From assembly GCF_005930475.1 (NCBI RefSeq), contig NZ_SJEW01000045.1:1-41172 (forward strand): a stretch of DNA of 41,172 bases, read 5' to 3'. Origin of the DNA: Modestobacter altitudinis (GTDB lineage: Bacteria; Actinomycetota; Actinomycetes; Mycobacteriales; Geodermatophilaceae). Positions 8,339-15,135 of this stretch are shown piece after piece (the first letter of the stretch is position 1; each line of letters starts with the position of its first letter). Made by a program: the position numbers and the translations under genes. The notes beneath the pieces were generated by a model. That model saw only the letters and a program-made list of their open reading frames with translations. It was not told the DNA's origin and made no database searches.

Positions 8339-8374
8339 ACGGTGTTGATGTCAGGATCCTGACATCAACACCGT
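8339..8374. promoter_or_regulatory. Operator 2: 36-bp perfect palindrome
   Basis: The left half is ACGGTGTTGATGTCAGGA and the right half is its exact reverse complement, so all 36 bases are symmetric. The centre repeats the GTCAGGATCCTGAC core of operator 1. It ends one base before the GGAGGA box of the VOC gene and probably covers its promoter. Perfect symmetry over this length is far more than a single MarR dimer contacts. Confidence 0.75.
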
Positions 8375-8383
8375 GGAGGAACC

Positions 8384-8755
8384 ATGCCCGTCACCGGACC
8401 GGACTTCATCGCCCTGCAGGTGCGCGACGTCGAGGCCGCAGCCACGTTCTACGAGGAGCGGCTCGGCCTGCGCCGCACGCCGGTCGCTCCACCAGGGGCG
8501 GTCGTCTTCGCCACCGAACCGATCGCCTTCGCGGTCCGGACACCGCTCCCGGGCACCGACCTGGATGCCGTCACCCCCCGGCCGGGCGCCGGGGTCGCGC
8601 TGTGGCTGGCTGCCGATGACGCGCAGGCGCTGCACGACGACCTGGTGGACGCCGGCGTGCCGGTCCTCGCTGCACCGTCCGACAGCCCCTTCGGGCGGAC
8701 CTTCACCTTCGCCGACCCGGACGGCTACGCCGTCACCGTCCACGACCGGGGCTGA
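8384..8755 (+). CDS. VOC-family (glyoxalase-like) protein
   Basis: This 123-residue vicinal-oxygen-chelate protein is made of two beta-alpha-beta-beta-beta modules. The first is FIALQVRDVEAAATFYEERLGL and the second ends in FTFADPDGYAVTVHD. Family members include glyoxalases, dioxygenases and antibiotic-binding proteins. The residue pattern alone does not show a full metal site, so a binding or resistance role is possible. It starts at ATG 8384 behind GGAGGA and is divergent from the MarR gene, separated by two palindromic operators. MarR-controlled detoxification is therefore a reasonable inference. Confidence 0.88.
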   Translation: MPVTGPDFIALQVRDVEAAATFYEERLGLRRTPVAPPGAVVFATEPIAFAVRTPLPGTDLDAVTPRPGAGVALWLAADDAQALHDDLVDAGVPVLAAPSDSPFGRTFTFADPDGYAVTVHDRG

Positions 8756-8774
8756 GGCGCTCCCGGCTGCCCAT

Positions 8775-8807
8775 CACGACGTCTCCCGCACCGCGGCAGG
8801 CGTCGTG
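8775..8807. terminator. Bidirectional hairpin between convergent genes
   Basis: CACGACG (8775-8781) pairs with CGTCGTG (8801-8807), and an inner CCGC/GCGG stem sits in the loop. The hairpin lies in the 67-bp gap between the stops of the VOC gene and the convergent SRPBCC gene. Confidence 0.5.
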
Positions 8808-8822
8808 TGCAGGCTGTCGGGC

Positions 8823-9284
8823 TCATCCTTCCCGGACGTCGGCGCCCGGGCCGCCGGCCAGTGCCGCGGAGTCGGTGAGCCCAGCGACGAACTGCTCGGT
8901 CGCCCGCCGGAGGGCGCTGACGTAGAAGCGCCCGGTGCCTGGCACCTTCGGGACGAACGTCGTGTGCCAGCGGACGTCGGTCCCGCCGTCCGCACGCTCG
9001 GACAGGTCGACGTCGGCGCGGTAGTCGCGCACCGCCAGACCGGACAGCAGCGTGTAGCTCAGGCGCCGCAGGGGCCGGGACTCGATGACCTCCTCGCGGA
9101 GCGTGTACCGGCCGTTCCGGAACACGCGTACCTCGCCGCTGCCGTCGGCGCCGCCTGCTCGCTCCTGCCGGTGGGTGTCGATCGGCGTCCAGTCGGGCCA
9201 GGTGGCGCTGTCCCCGAGCAGTCGCCACACGGCCGTCGGAGAGGCGGCCGTCGTGCCGTTCACCTCGAACTCCCGCATGCGCAT
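8823..9284 (-). CDS. SRPBCC-family (polyketide cyclase/START-like) protein
   Basis: This 153-residue protein has the SRPBCC pattern: an N-terminal strand then the TTAASPTAVWRLLGD helix, W..W near residue 30, and a long C-terminal helix (FYVSALRRATEQFVAGL). The fold forms a hydrophobic pocket for lipids or aromatic ligands. Many such small proteins are uncharacterised, and no catalytic residues stand out. ATG 9284 has a GGGAG box upstream. It is transcribed away from the MarR/hydrolase pair that begins at 9463, with 178 bp between them. Confidence 0.82.
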   Translation of the reverse strand: MRMREFEVNGTTAASPTAVWRLLGDSATWPDWTPIDTHRQERAGGADGSGEVRVFRNGRYTLREEVIESRPLRRLSYTLLSGLAVRDYRADVDLSERADGGTDVRWHTTFVPKVPGTGRFYVSALRRATEQFVAGLTDSAALAGGPGADVREG

Positions 9285-9425
9285 CTGGACGCTCCCTCGC
9301 TCGGTGACCAGATGGAGGCTGCCACCTCGCGGGCTCGGGGAGGGGGCACCGGAACACCCGTGCCTGCTCTTCCCGGTGTGCCCGCGGGGCGCCCGTGCGC
9401 TGCCCCAGGTGGTGTGGGTGCGCCC

Positions 9426-9462
9426 TTGACAGGCTAGCTGTCATGGCGACAGACTGCCTGTC
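9426..9462 (+). promoter_or_regulatory. Leaderless promoter with two tandem GACAG-N5-CTGTC operators
   Basis: TTGACA at 9426-9431 is a consensus -35 box, and a weak -10 (CAGACT, 9450-9455) lies 18 bases on. This would place the transcription start at or next to ATG 9463, with no Shine-Dalgarno box. Two dyads GACAG-N5-CTGTC (9428-9442 and 9448-9462) overlap the -35 and -10. Their centres are 20 bp apart, about two helical turns, so bound dimers would sit on one face of the DNA. Confidence 0.72.
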
Positions 9463-9999
9463 ATGAAGCTGACGACGGCGGATGACCCTGACGTCCTGGC
9501 CGGGGCGGGGACGCCCGGAGCGGAGGACGCCAGTGACGGCCCCGGCACCGGCGGCACCGCGTACCAGGTGCTCAGGCAGGTGCGCCCGCTCTACCAGGCC
9601 TCCGAACGCGCTGTGGACCATGTGCTGCGCGGCACCGACGTGACGGTGCCGCTGCGCGCGGTGCTGGAACTCGTGCTGACTCGGGGGTCGATGACCGTCC
9701 CGCAGGTCGCCCGGGAGTTCGGGATCACGCGGCAGAGCGTCCAGGCGCTCGTCGACACCGGTGCAGCCCGTGGGCTCGTCGGGTTCGAGGACAACCCGCA
9801 GCACCGGCGCTCCCGCCTGGTCGGGGCGACCGAGCGCGGCAGGCGGACCTTCACCGAGGTCCACCGACGCGAACTCGCGAACCTCGACCGCGTCACCGCC
9901 GACTTCGACGTCGAGGACCTCGCAGCGTGCGCCCGCGTGCTGGCGGTCCTCACCGACCGCATCCGCCAGATCGACGACCAGGACCAGGAGCCCTCGTGA
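9463..9999 (+). CDS. MarR-family transcriptional regulator
   Basis: This 178-residue winged-helix regulator has a 30-residue acidic N-terminal extension. The helix-turn-helix is at about residues 75-100 (MTVPQVAREFGITRQSVQALV), followed by the wing (NPQHRRSRLVGATERG). Two tandem dyads cover its promoter, arguing for autoregulation. The hydrolase gene overlaps its stop codon (GTGA), so the two are translationally coupled and the hydrolase is the probable target function. Confidence 0.9.
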   Translation: MKLTTADDPDVLAGAGTPGAEDASDGPGTGGTAYQVLRQVRPLYQASERAVDHVLRGTDVTVPLRAVLELVLTRGSMTVPQVAREFGITRQSVQALVDTGAARGLVGFEDNPQHRRSRLVGATERGRRTFTEVHRRELANLDRVTADFDVEDLAACARVLAVLTDRIRQIDDQDQEPS

Positions 10000-10748
10000 A
10001 CCAGCAACCTGACCTCATCCTCCCGACCCGCCTCATCGATCCGGTGGACCACGGCGACTTCGACCTCTACCTGCCTGAGCGGGGCGGACGACCGCCCGTC
10101 GTCCTGCTGGTGCACGGCCTGTTCCAGCAACCACCGCCGGTGAGCCCGCGTTGGACGCCGTTCTTCCGTGCCTACGCCTCGCAGCTCGCGCACCGCGGCA
10201 TGGCCGCCGTGGTGTTCGACCACGAGCTGACCGGCGGTGTGCGCTATCCCGAGGCCGCAGCGACGCTCGACCGGGTGCTGTCCGCGGTGCGCGGCAGCAG
10301 CGACGTCGACGGTGACACGGTGGCGCTCTGGTTCTTCTCCGGCGGCGGTCCGCTCGCCTACCCACCCCTCGCCGCCGGCCACGACTGGCTGCGTTGTGTC
10401 GCACTGACCTACCCCCTGCTGCCCACCGAGGACATCCCCGGCTGGCCGTCACTGTCCGACGCCGTGCGGGCGCTGGATGACACCCCTGTGGTGCTCACCC
10501 TGGTCGAGCACGAGCTCCCCGCGTTCGCAGCCGGTCAGCGGGCGCTGCTCGAGGCGCGGCCCGTCGGCCTGACGACCATCGACGTGCCGGCGGCACAGCA
10601 CGGCTTCGACACCGGCCCGGACACAGCGCACGGCCGGGCAGCAGTCCTCCAGGCCCTGGACGCTGTCGCCGGCCACCTGGTCGCGGCGCAGGTCGGTGCC
10701 GACCGCGTCGAACGTCCCAGCGGTGTGCCGGGTCTCAAGCTCAGGTGA
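9996..10748 (+). CDS. Alpha/beta hydrolase (dienelactone hydrolase-like)
   Basis: This is a protein of about 250 residues with the alpha/beta hydrolase core: VVLLVHGLFQQ after strand beta3, ALWFFSGGGPLAY as the nucleophile elbow (Ser in FSGGG), and AAQHGFDTG carrying the probable catalytic His. The serine elbow lacks the usual GxSxG form, so activity should not be assumed. GTG 9996 overlaps the MarR stop by the GTGA arrangement and has AGGAG upstream; a longer frame back to 9927 lies inside the MarR gene. It is probably induced with the regulator when the MarR ligand is present. Confidence 0.82.
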   Translation: MNQQPDLILPTRLIDPVDHGDFDLYLPERGGRPPVVLLVHGLFQQPPPVSPRWTPFFRAYASQLAHRGMAAVVFDHELTGGVRYPEAAATLDRVLSAVRGSSDVDGDTVALWFFSGGGPLAYPPLAAGHDWLRCVALTYPLLPTEDIPGWPSLSDAVRALDDTPVVLTLVEHELPAFAAGQRALLEARPVGLTTIDVPAAQHGFDTGPDTAHGRAAVLQALDAVAGHLVAAQVGADRVERPSGVPGLKLR

Positions 10749-10800
10749 CGACTGCTCCGGCGGCCTCGGGAACGGTGCCGCTCCCTCCAGCCAGGTCTCG

Positions 10801-11184
10801 CTACTGGTCCAGGCTGTAGTCGAGGGTCAGGACCCCAGCCTGCATCTCGCTGGCCTGGCCCCGGAGCCCTGCGAGCTCGTCCGTGCCGGAGGCGGGCACG
10901 ACGGCGCCGAAGGTGGACGGTGTCCCCGCGTCCATCGAGCCGCCGTGCTGGATGACGAAGCTGCCCCGCCTGCCGTCCAGGCTGCCGACGACACGCTCGC
11001 TCGCGACGTACCCGGCGCCACCCTCGCCCTGGGCGGTGAGCACGTGCGCGACGCCGTGTCCCTCGATGACCCCGGAGTAGCGCTTGCGGATCGTGACCCG
11101 AGTGAGGCGCGGACCGGCCTCGGGCTGGTCGTAGACCTCCTCGGAGTCGTCCACGATCTCGAAGGTCGCCTCGATGCGCGCCAT
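10801..11184 (-). CDS. DUF3224 domain-containing protein
   Basis: This 127-residue protein matches the DUF3224 family in length and pattern: a VTIRKRYSGVIEGHG strand pair, then YVASERVVGSLDGRRGSFVIQHGG, and a C-terminal GVLTLDYSLDQ. The fold is a small beta barrel, and members are found across Actinobacteria without a known biochemical role. ATG 11184 begins MARIEATFEI, directly at the domain. It is convergent with the hydrolase at 9996 and appears monocistronic. Confidence 0.85.
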   Translation of the reverse strand: MARIEATFEIVDDSEEVYDQPEAGPRLTRVTIRKRYSGVIEGHGVAHVLTAQGEGGAGYVASERVVGSLDGRRGSFVIQHGGSMDAGTPSTFGAVVPASGTDELAGLRGQASEMQAGVLTLDYSLDQ

Positions 11185-11656
11185 CGCCGAAGGGTAGCCA
11201 TCTCGCAGACGCTGAGCAGGTTCCCGTGGTGTCCCTGGATGGGCCGCTCGGAGACGTCGCCCGTCGGGCGACCGGTCAGCGGGCCCGCACGGCGATGCCG
11301 GGGTGGGCCAGCACGAAGCCGGTCTCGCCGTGGACGAGTCGACCGGAGAAGCGGACGCGGGGGGCGGTACTCCTGGCGTTGGTGCCCGTCCCGGTCGCTG
11401 ACCGCGTCGTCGATCACCGGCATCCCGGGGAGCGGCACGCGCACTGGTCATGGAGCCCTGCACCGCCGGTGCAGGCGGCGGTACGCATGAGCCACCGGAC
11501 GGAGGCAAGCAGGTCCTCGAGCCGGAGCGGCATCCGCCGGAGGTCGGCTACAACCCACACCATCCCCAGCTGGGGTCACCGCCAGCGGACACCACCTGCG
11601 CCAGTTGTCGCGGTGATCGGTCCGCCGCGACTCGGCGCAGTGTGCCACCGTGGCTC
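11185..11656. other. Gap without an intact gene (472 bp)
   Basis: No complete gene is seen. On the minus strand a short frame ending at about 11279 reads RVRFSGRLVHGETGFVLA then HPGIAVRAR and stop. This looks protein-like but is isolated and unrecognised, so it may be the end of a decayed gene. The rest holds the promoter regions of the two flanking divergent genes, with no clear boxes. Confidence 0.4.
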
Positions 11657-12292
11657 ATGAGGCCTCGCACGGTGGTCGTCGTCGCGGCAGCCTGGGGACT
11701 GGTGCTGCCAGCCGTTCCCGCTCAGGCGGCACCGGAGCCGTGTGCGGCCGGCCACGTCCGCCTGACCTTCGACGACGGTCCCCACCCCACCGCTACGCCG
11801 GACATCCTCGACACCCTCGCGGAGCACGGGGTGACCGCGACGTTCTTCGTGGTCGGCCGGATGGCCGGTGCCCATCCCGCTCTCGTGCGGCGCGAAGACC
11901 ACGAGGGCCACACCGTCGGCAACCACTCGTGGGACCACCCGGACCTCACCACGCTGGACCGGGCCCGGGTGGTCACGGAGCTGCAGGAGACCAACGACGT
12001 GATCGAACAGGTGACCGGTACGACTCCGACGCAGTGGCGCCCGCCGTACGGGGCGACGAACTCTGCGGTGGAGGCTGCGGCCGCGGATGTCGGGCTGACC
12101 TCGATGGTGCTGTGGACGGTGGACCCGCGTGACTGGGCGGATCCGCCGGCGACGACCGTCCGGGACCGCGTGCTGCAGGCGGTGCGGCCGGACAGCACCA
12201 TCCTGCTGCACGACGGCACCGGAGCACACACTCCCGAAGCACTGCCCATGATCCTCGCGGGGCTGGCCGACATGGGGTTGTGCGTCCGCTGA
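11657..12292 (+). CDS. Secreted polysaccharide deacetylase (NodB domain, CE4)
   Basis: This is a 211-residue protein with a signal peptide of about 24 residues ending PAQA. The NodB domain follows at once: motif 1 TFDDGPHP (Asp39, Asp40), motif 2 HTVGNHSWDHPDL with zinc ligands His90 and His94, motif 3 RPPYG at 128-132, and a late LLHDG motif carrying the base His. CE4 enzymes remove N-acetyl groups from chitin, peptidoglycan or xylan; a peptidoglycan GlcNAc deacetylase is most likely outside a symbiosis context. All metal and catalytic residues appear present. ATG 11657 is preferred; a GTG five codons upstream is possible. Confidence 0.92.
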   Translation: MRPRTVVVVAAAWGLVLPAVPAQAAPEPCAAGHVRLTFDDGPHPTATPDILDTLAEHGVTATFFVVGRMAGAHPALVRREDHEGHTVGNHSWDHPDLTTLDRARVVTELQETNDVIEQVTGTTPTQWRPPYGATNSAVEAAAADVGLTSMVLWTVDPRDWADPPATTVRDRVLQAVRPDSTILLHDGTGAHTPEALPMILAGLADMGLCVR

Positions 12293-12839
12293 CGGCGGAT
12301 CGGTTCCCGCACGCCGCGGTGGCCCCGGGCGACCGCGGACAGATGCGTGCTGCGCCCGGTGGCCGGCACCCGGACCCGCGGCCCCGAACGGACGGACCGT
12401 GGACCCATCTGCTCCTCCACCCGGCCATCCCGGCGCACGAGCGGGTGGTGGTGTCAGGCGTCCTCGCTGGCCGGCATCTCGGCACGGCTCGGCTGCACCC
12501 TCATCGGTTCTCCCGGCATCTTCGGGGAGCGGACCCGCTGAGCGATGTGCATCCCCAGCACCGCTGTGGCAGCCGATGTGAGGTCACGCGTCGGGCGGAG
12601 CGTCGTTCCCCCTCGGACTGTCGACCCGGGGACCTCCTCACGGGTTGATGACCCTGCGTGACCTCGATGGGCTGAAGAACTCGCAGGGGTGTCACCCGAT
12701 CGGCGAAGTGTGACGCTCGGTGGTGGGAAAGCGAGCACGCAAGTGGGTGGAACACCTGATCGGGGGGCGCCGGGGCTGCCTAGTCTCCGTCCACCGACCG
12801 TCGCCCTCGTGGGCGAGCGGTCACGACGAAGGAGGAGCG
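12293..12839. other. Gap with a gene fossil (547 bp)
   Basis: Apart from the Prim-Pol C-terminal fragment described separately, no gene is seen. A 7-bp stem CCCTGCG/CGCAGGG (12652-12688) with a 23-base loop is present. A TAGTCT box at 12781-12786 could be the -10 for the small gene that starts at 12840. Confidence 0.35.
12454..12535 (-). pseudogene. C-terminal fragment of a Prim-Pol (LigD polymerase-like) gene
   Basis: Read on the minus strand, this stretch encodes PKMPGEPMRVQPSRAEMPAS and a stop a few residues later. The intact Prim-Pol protein at 36615-37685 ends PKMPGEPMRVQPSRAKRPDS with a stop at almost the same distance. Nucleotide similarity is clear over about 45 bases (roughly six mismatches) and then disappears upstream and downstream. 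The fragment has no start, ribosome site or rest of the gene, so it is a remnant of a duplicated or lost copy. Confidence 0.7.
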
Positions 12840-13058
12840 TTGCGCGCCTTGATCCGATGTACGAACGCCCGCCTCACCGCCGTCGCCCGGCGTGCGCTGG
12901 GCGACGACCCCGAGCGGGGCGACGTCCAGGGCTGGGCCGCGCTCGGTGGCCTGGCTGCGGTGAGCACCGTGGTGATGGTGGCGAAGTACCAGGAGCTCCT
13001 GGTCCAGGCCATGTCGAAGGTGGCGGACGCGACCCTCGGCGGGCCGCCTGGCGTGTGA
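12840..13058 (+). CDS. Small protein with one predicted membrane helix
   Basis: I do not recognise this 72-residue protein. It has a basic N-terminus (MRALIRCTNARLTAVARR), then ERGDVQGWAALGGLAAVSTV, where the stretch after GW is a probable membrane helix, and an amphipathic tail. The ERGD..GW junction followed by a hydrophobic helix recalls Flp-pilin-like or DUF4244-type small actinobacterial proteins, but the match is loose. The TTG start at 12840 is chosen for the AAGGAGG box at 12829-12835. A longer frame to 12720 has no such site. Confidence 0.5.
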   Translation: MRALIRCTNARLTAVARRALGDDPERGDVQGWAALGGLAAVSTVVMVAKYQELLVQAMSKVADATLGGPPGV

Positions 13059-13224
13059 CGCCCTCGACTGCGACGGCGCCTCCCTCAGGTCGAGACAAGG
13101 GCCGTTGTGTGGGTCAGGAGCGCTGGGGAGTCTCGCAGAGCATGCGGTCGCTCACCGATGGGGAGGCGGGCCGTTGACCTTGGCAGTCGAGCGCGGTGTC
13201 GAGGGGGACGTCGCCATGGCGTCT

Positions 13225-13242
13225 CTACTATGAACGTAGTAG
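13225..13242. promoter_or_regulatory. TetR-type operator CTACTA-N6-TAGTAG over a -10 box
   Basis: Perfect six-base arms flank a six-base centre, ten bases before the ATG of the FAD monooxygenase. The left arm contains TACTAT (13226-13231), a good -10 box, so a bound repressor would block initiation. The TetR gene at 14379-14960 is the obvious candidate to bind it. Confidence 0.65.
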
Positions 13243-13251
13243 CGTCGGTGC

Positions 13252-14316
13252 ATGACGCGTTCAGCTGCGATCGTGGGAGCGGGCGTGGGCGGCCTGTCGG
13301 CGGCGCTGGGATTGAGCCGTGCCGGTTGGCGGGTGTCCGTGCTGGAGAAGTGGCCACAGGTGGTCGGCACGGGCGCCGCACTGGGATTGTGGCCCGACGC
13401 CCAATCGGCGTTGGAGCGGCTGGGGTTGGGCGATGAGCTGCGGCGGACCGCTGTGCCGTACGAGCACGGCGAGATCCGTACCTCCGAGGGCCGACGACTG
13501 ACGCCCCTCCCCGTTTCCCGCATCCGTCGCACGACCGGGAGGTTCGTACTGCTGCTGTCTCGGACGTCGCTGATGAACATGCTTTTGGGGGCCGTGACTC
13601 GGCACGGCGTGACGGTCGAGACCGACGTCCGCATCACCGACCCGCAGCAGCTCGCGACCGAGCACGATGTGGTCGTCGGCGCCGATGGCCTGCGCAGCGC
13701 CGTCCGTCGGGCGTACTTCGGCGATGCCACAGCGCCACGGGATGCGCAGTTCACGGCCTGGCGTGGCTCCGTGGAGACCGAGACGAACTGGTACGGAGAA
13801 ACGTGGGGGAAGGGGCAGATCTTCGGCATCACGCCGATGGAGCCCGGGCGGACCAACTGGTACGCGGCCGTTCGGCACGAGAGTCCCCGAGACGACGCGG
13901 GTCTGGCGCTGCAGCACCTGCTGGCCTTGTACGAGGGCTGGCCGGCGCCCATCGAGGAAGTCCTGTCCTCGAGCAAGCCGGAGGCGCTGCTCCAGCACCA
14001 GGTCTTCGACCTGACGCCCCCGCTCCCGTCCTACGTCCGCGGCAACGCGGTCCTCGTCGGTGACGCGGCGCATGCCATGACGCCATCGCTCGGACAAGGG
14101 GCATGCCAGGCGGTCATCGATGGTGTTGCGCTGGCCGGCGCACTGGCCCAGGGGGATGACGTGGCAGCCGCGCTCCGCGCCTACGACGACGAGCGTCGTC
14201 GGCCGACGCAGCGTCTCGTGGTCGGCTCGGCCCGGGCCTCCCGCATCGGTCTGGCGGAGCAGTGGCTCGGCCTGCGATCAGCCGTGTTGCGCATGAGCGC
14301 TCCCGTCGCCCGCTGA
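13252..14316 (+). CDS. FAD-dependent monooxygenase
   Basis: This 354-residue flavoprotein of the group A hydroxylase type has GAGVGG at residues 9-14 (FAD), VVVGADGLRSAVRRAYF as the DG motif, and VLVGDAAHAMTPSLGQGA with Asp271 as the GD motif. It is shorter than most PHBH enzymes at the C-terminus but complete. ATG 13252 sits ten bases after a strong dyad; the leader is too short for a clear Shine-Dalgarno box. The convergent TetR gene follows 62 bp after its stop, a common repressor/tailoring- or detoxification-oxygenase pair. The substrate is unknown. Confidence 0.9.
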   Translation: MTRSAAIVGAGVGGLSAALGLSRAGWRVSVLEKWPQVVGTGAALGLWPDAQSALERLGLGDELRRTAVPYEHGEIRTSEGRRLTPLPVSRIRRTTGRFVLLLSRTSLMNMLLGAVTRHGVTVETDVRITDPQQLATEHDVVVGADGLRSAVRRAYFGDATAPRDAQFTAWRGSVETETNWYGETWGKGQIFGITPMEPGRTNWYAAVRHESPRDDAGLALQHLLALYEGWPAPIEEVLSSSKPEALLQHQVFDLTPPLPSYVRGNAVLVGDAAHAMTPSLGQGACQAVIDGVALAGALAQGDDVAAALRAYDDERRRPTQRLVVGSARASRIGLAEQWLGLRSAVLRMSAPVAR

Positions 14317-14378
14317 ACCCCGTCCATGGGCGCTGTGCCAGGGAGCGGTGGTGTGCTGCTGGTGTCCCGCTGCTCCGC

Positions 14379-14960
14379 TCAGCGGCTGTCCAGCGTCTCC
14401 GAGACCGAGCCGGCCAAGGCGGTCACGAGGGGCTCGAGTGTCGACCGGGCATCGAAGTCCTGCTGTGGCCGGATCAGCTGGTCGATGATGACCCCGTCGA
14501 TGCAGGACAGCAGCGTGCGTGCCGCCGCCTGGGGAGTCGGCGCTCCGATGCTGGTCAACCGGTCAGCCAGCAGCTCCCAGAACGGGACGGTTGCGGCCAA
14601 GAGGCTCGGGCGGAGCTCTGGCCGCCACGCGGCCTCGAGGAAGATCGCGTGGCGGGCGAGAGTCTGCGTCCGCCCTGGGCCCAGCAGGAAGGCGACCATG
14701 CTGGCCGCCTCGTCCACGAGTGATGCGACCGATGATCCGCTGTGCTGATCGGTTCCCAGGGAGGCGATGAGACGCAGTTCCCGGCGCGCGAGGTGCTCCA
14801 GGACGCCGGACAACAGGGCGTCGCGGGTGCGGAAGTAGTTCGACGCAGTACCGGGAGGGAGTCCCCCGTGCCGGTCGACCGCTCCGTGCGTCAGGGCTCG
14901 GATGCCGGCCTCACCCAGGAGGTCCAAGGCGGCGTCGAGCACCTGTGCCCGCCGGCTCAC
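14379..14960 (-). CDS. TetR-family transcriptional regulator
   Basis: This 193-residue protein has its helix-turn-helix at about residues 26-46 (GAVDRHGGLPPGTASNYFRT), in which PGTASNYF is the recognition helix. The C-terminal half resembles TetR_C domains of small-molecule-responsive repressors. The start is GTG at 14960. It is convergent with the FAD monooxygenase at 13252, whose promoter carries the CTACTA/TAGTAG dyad. No copy of that dyad is seen before this gene, so autoregulation is not indicated. Confidence 0.88.
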   Translation of the reverse strand: MSRRAQVLDAALDLLGEAGIRALTHGAVDRHGGLPPGTASNYFRTRDALLSGVLEHLARRELRLIASLGTDQHSGSSVASLVDEAASMVAFLLGPGRTQTLARHAIFLEAAWRPELRPSLLAATVPFWELLADRLTSIGAPTPQAAARTLLSCIDGVIIDQLIRPQQDFDARSTLEPLVTALAGSVSETLDSR

Positions 14961-15135
14961 GCTGACCCCACCCCGGCAACGCTACCTGCGCCCGGACAGC
15001 GGCATCCAAGTCAGTGCAGCGACGTGGCCAGGTGGCGCTGGATGGTGGGTCCCGACTCATGGCGGTGTCGCAGCTGCCTGCGCTGGGTCGACGGTGCGGG
15101 CACGTGTCCTCGACCAGCAAGCGACAGGGGTCAGC

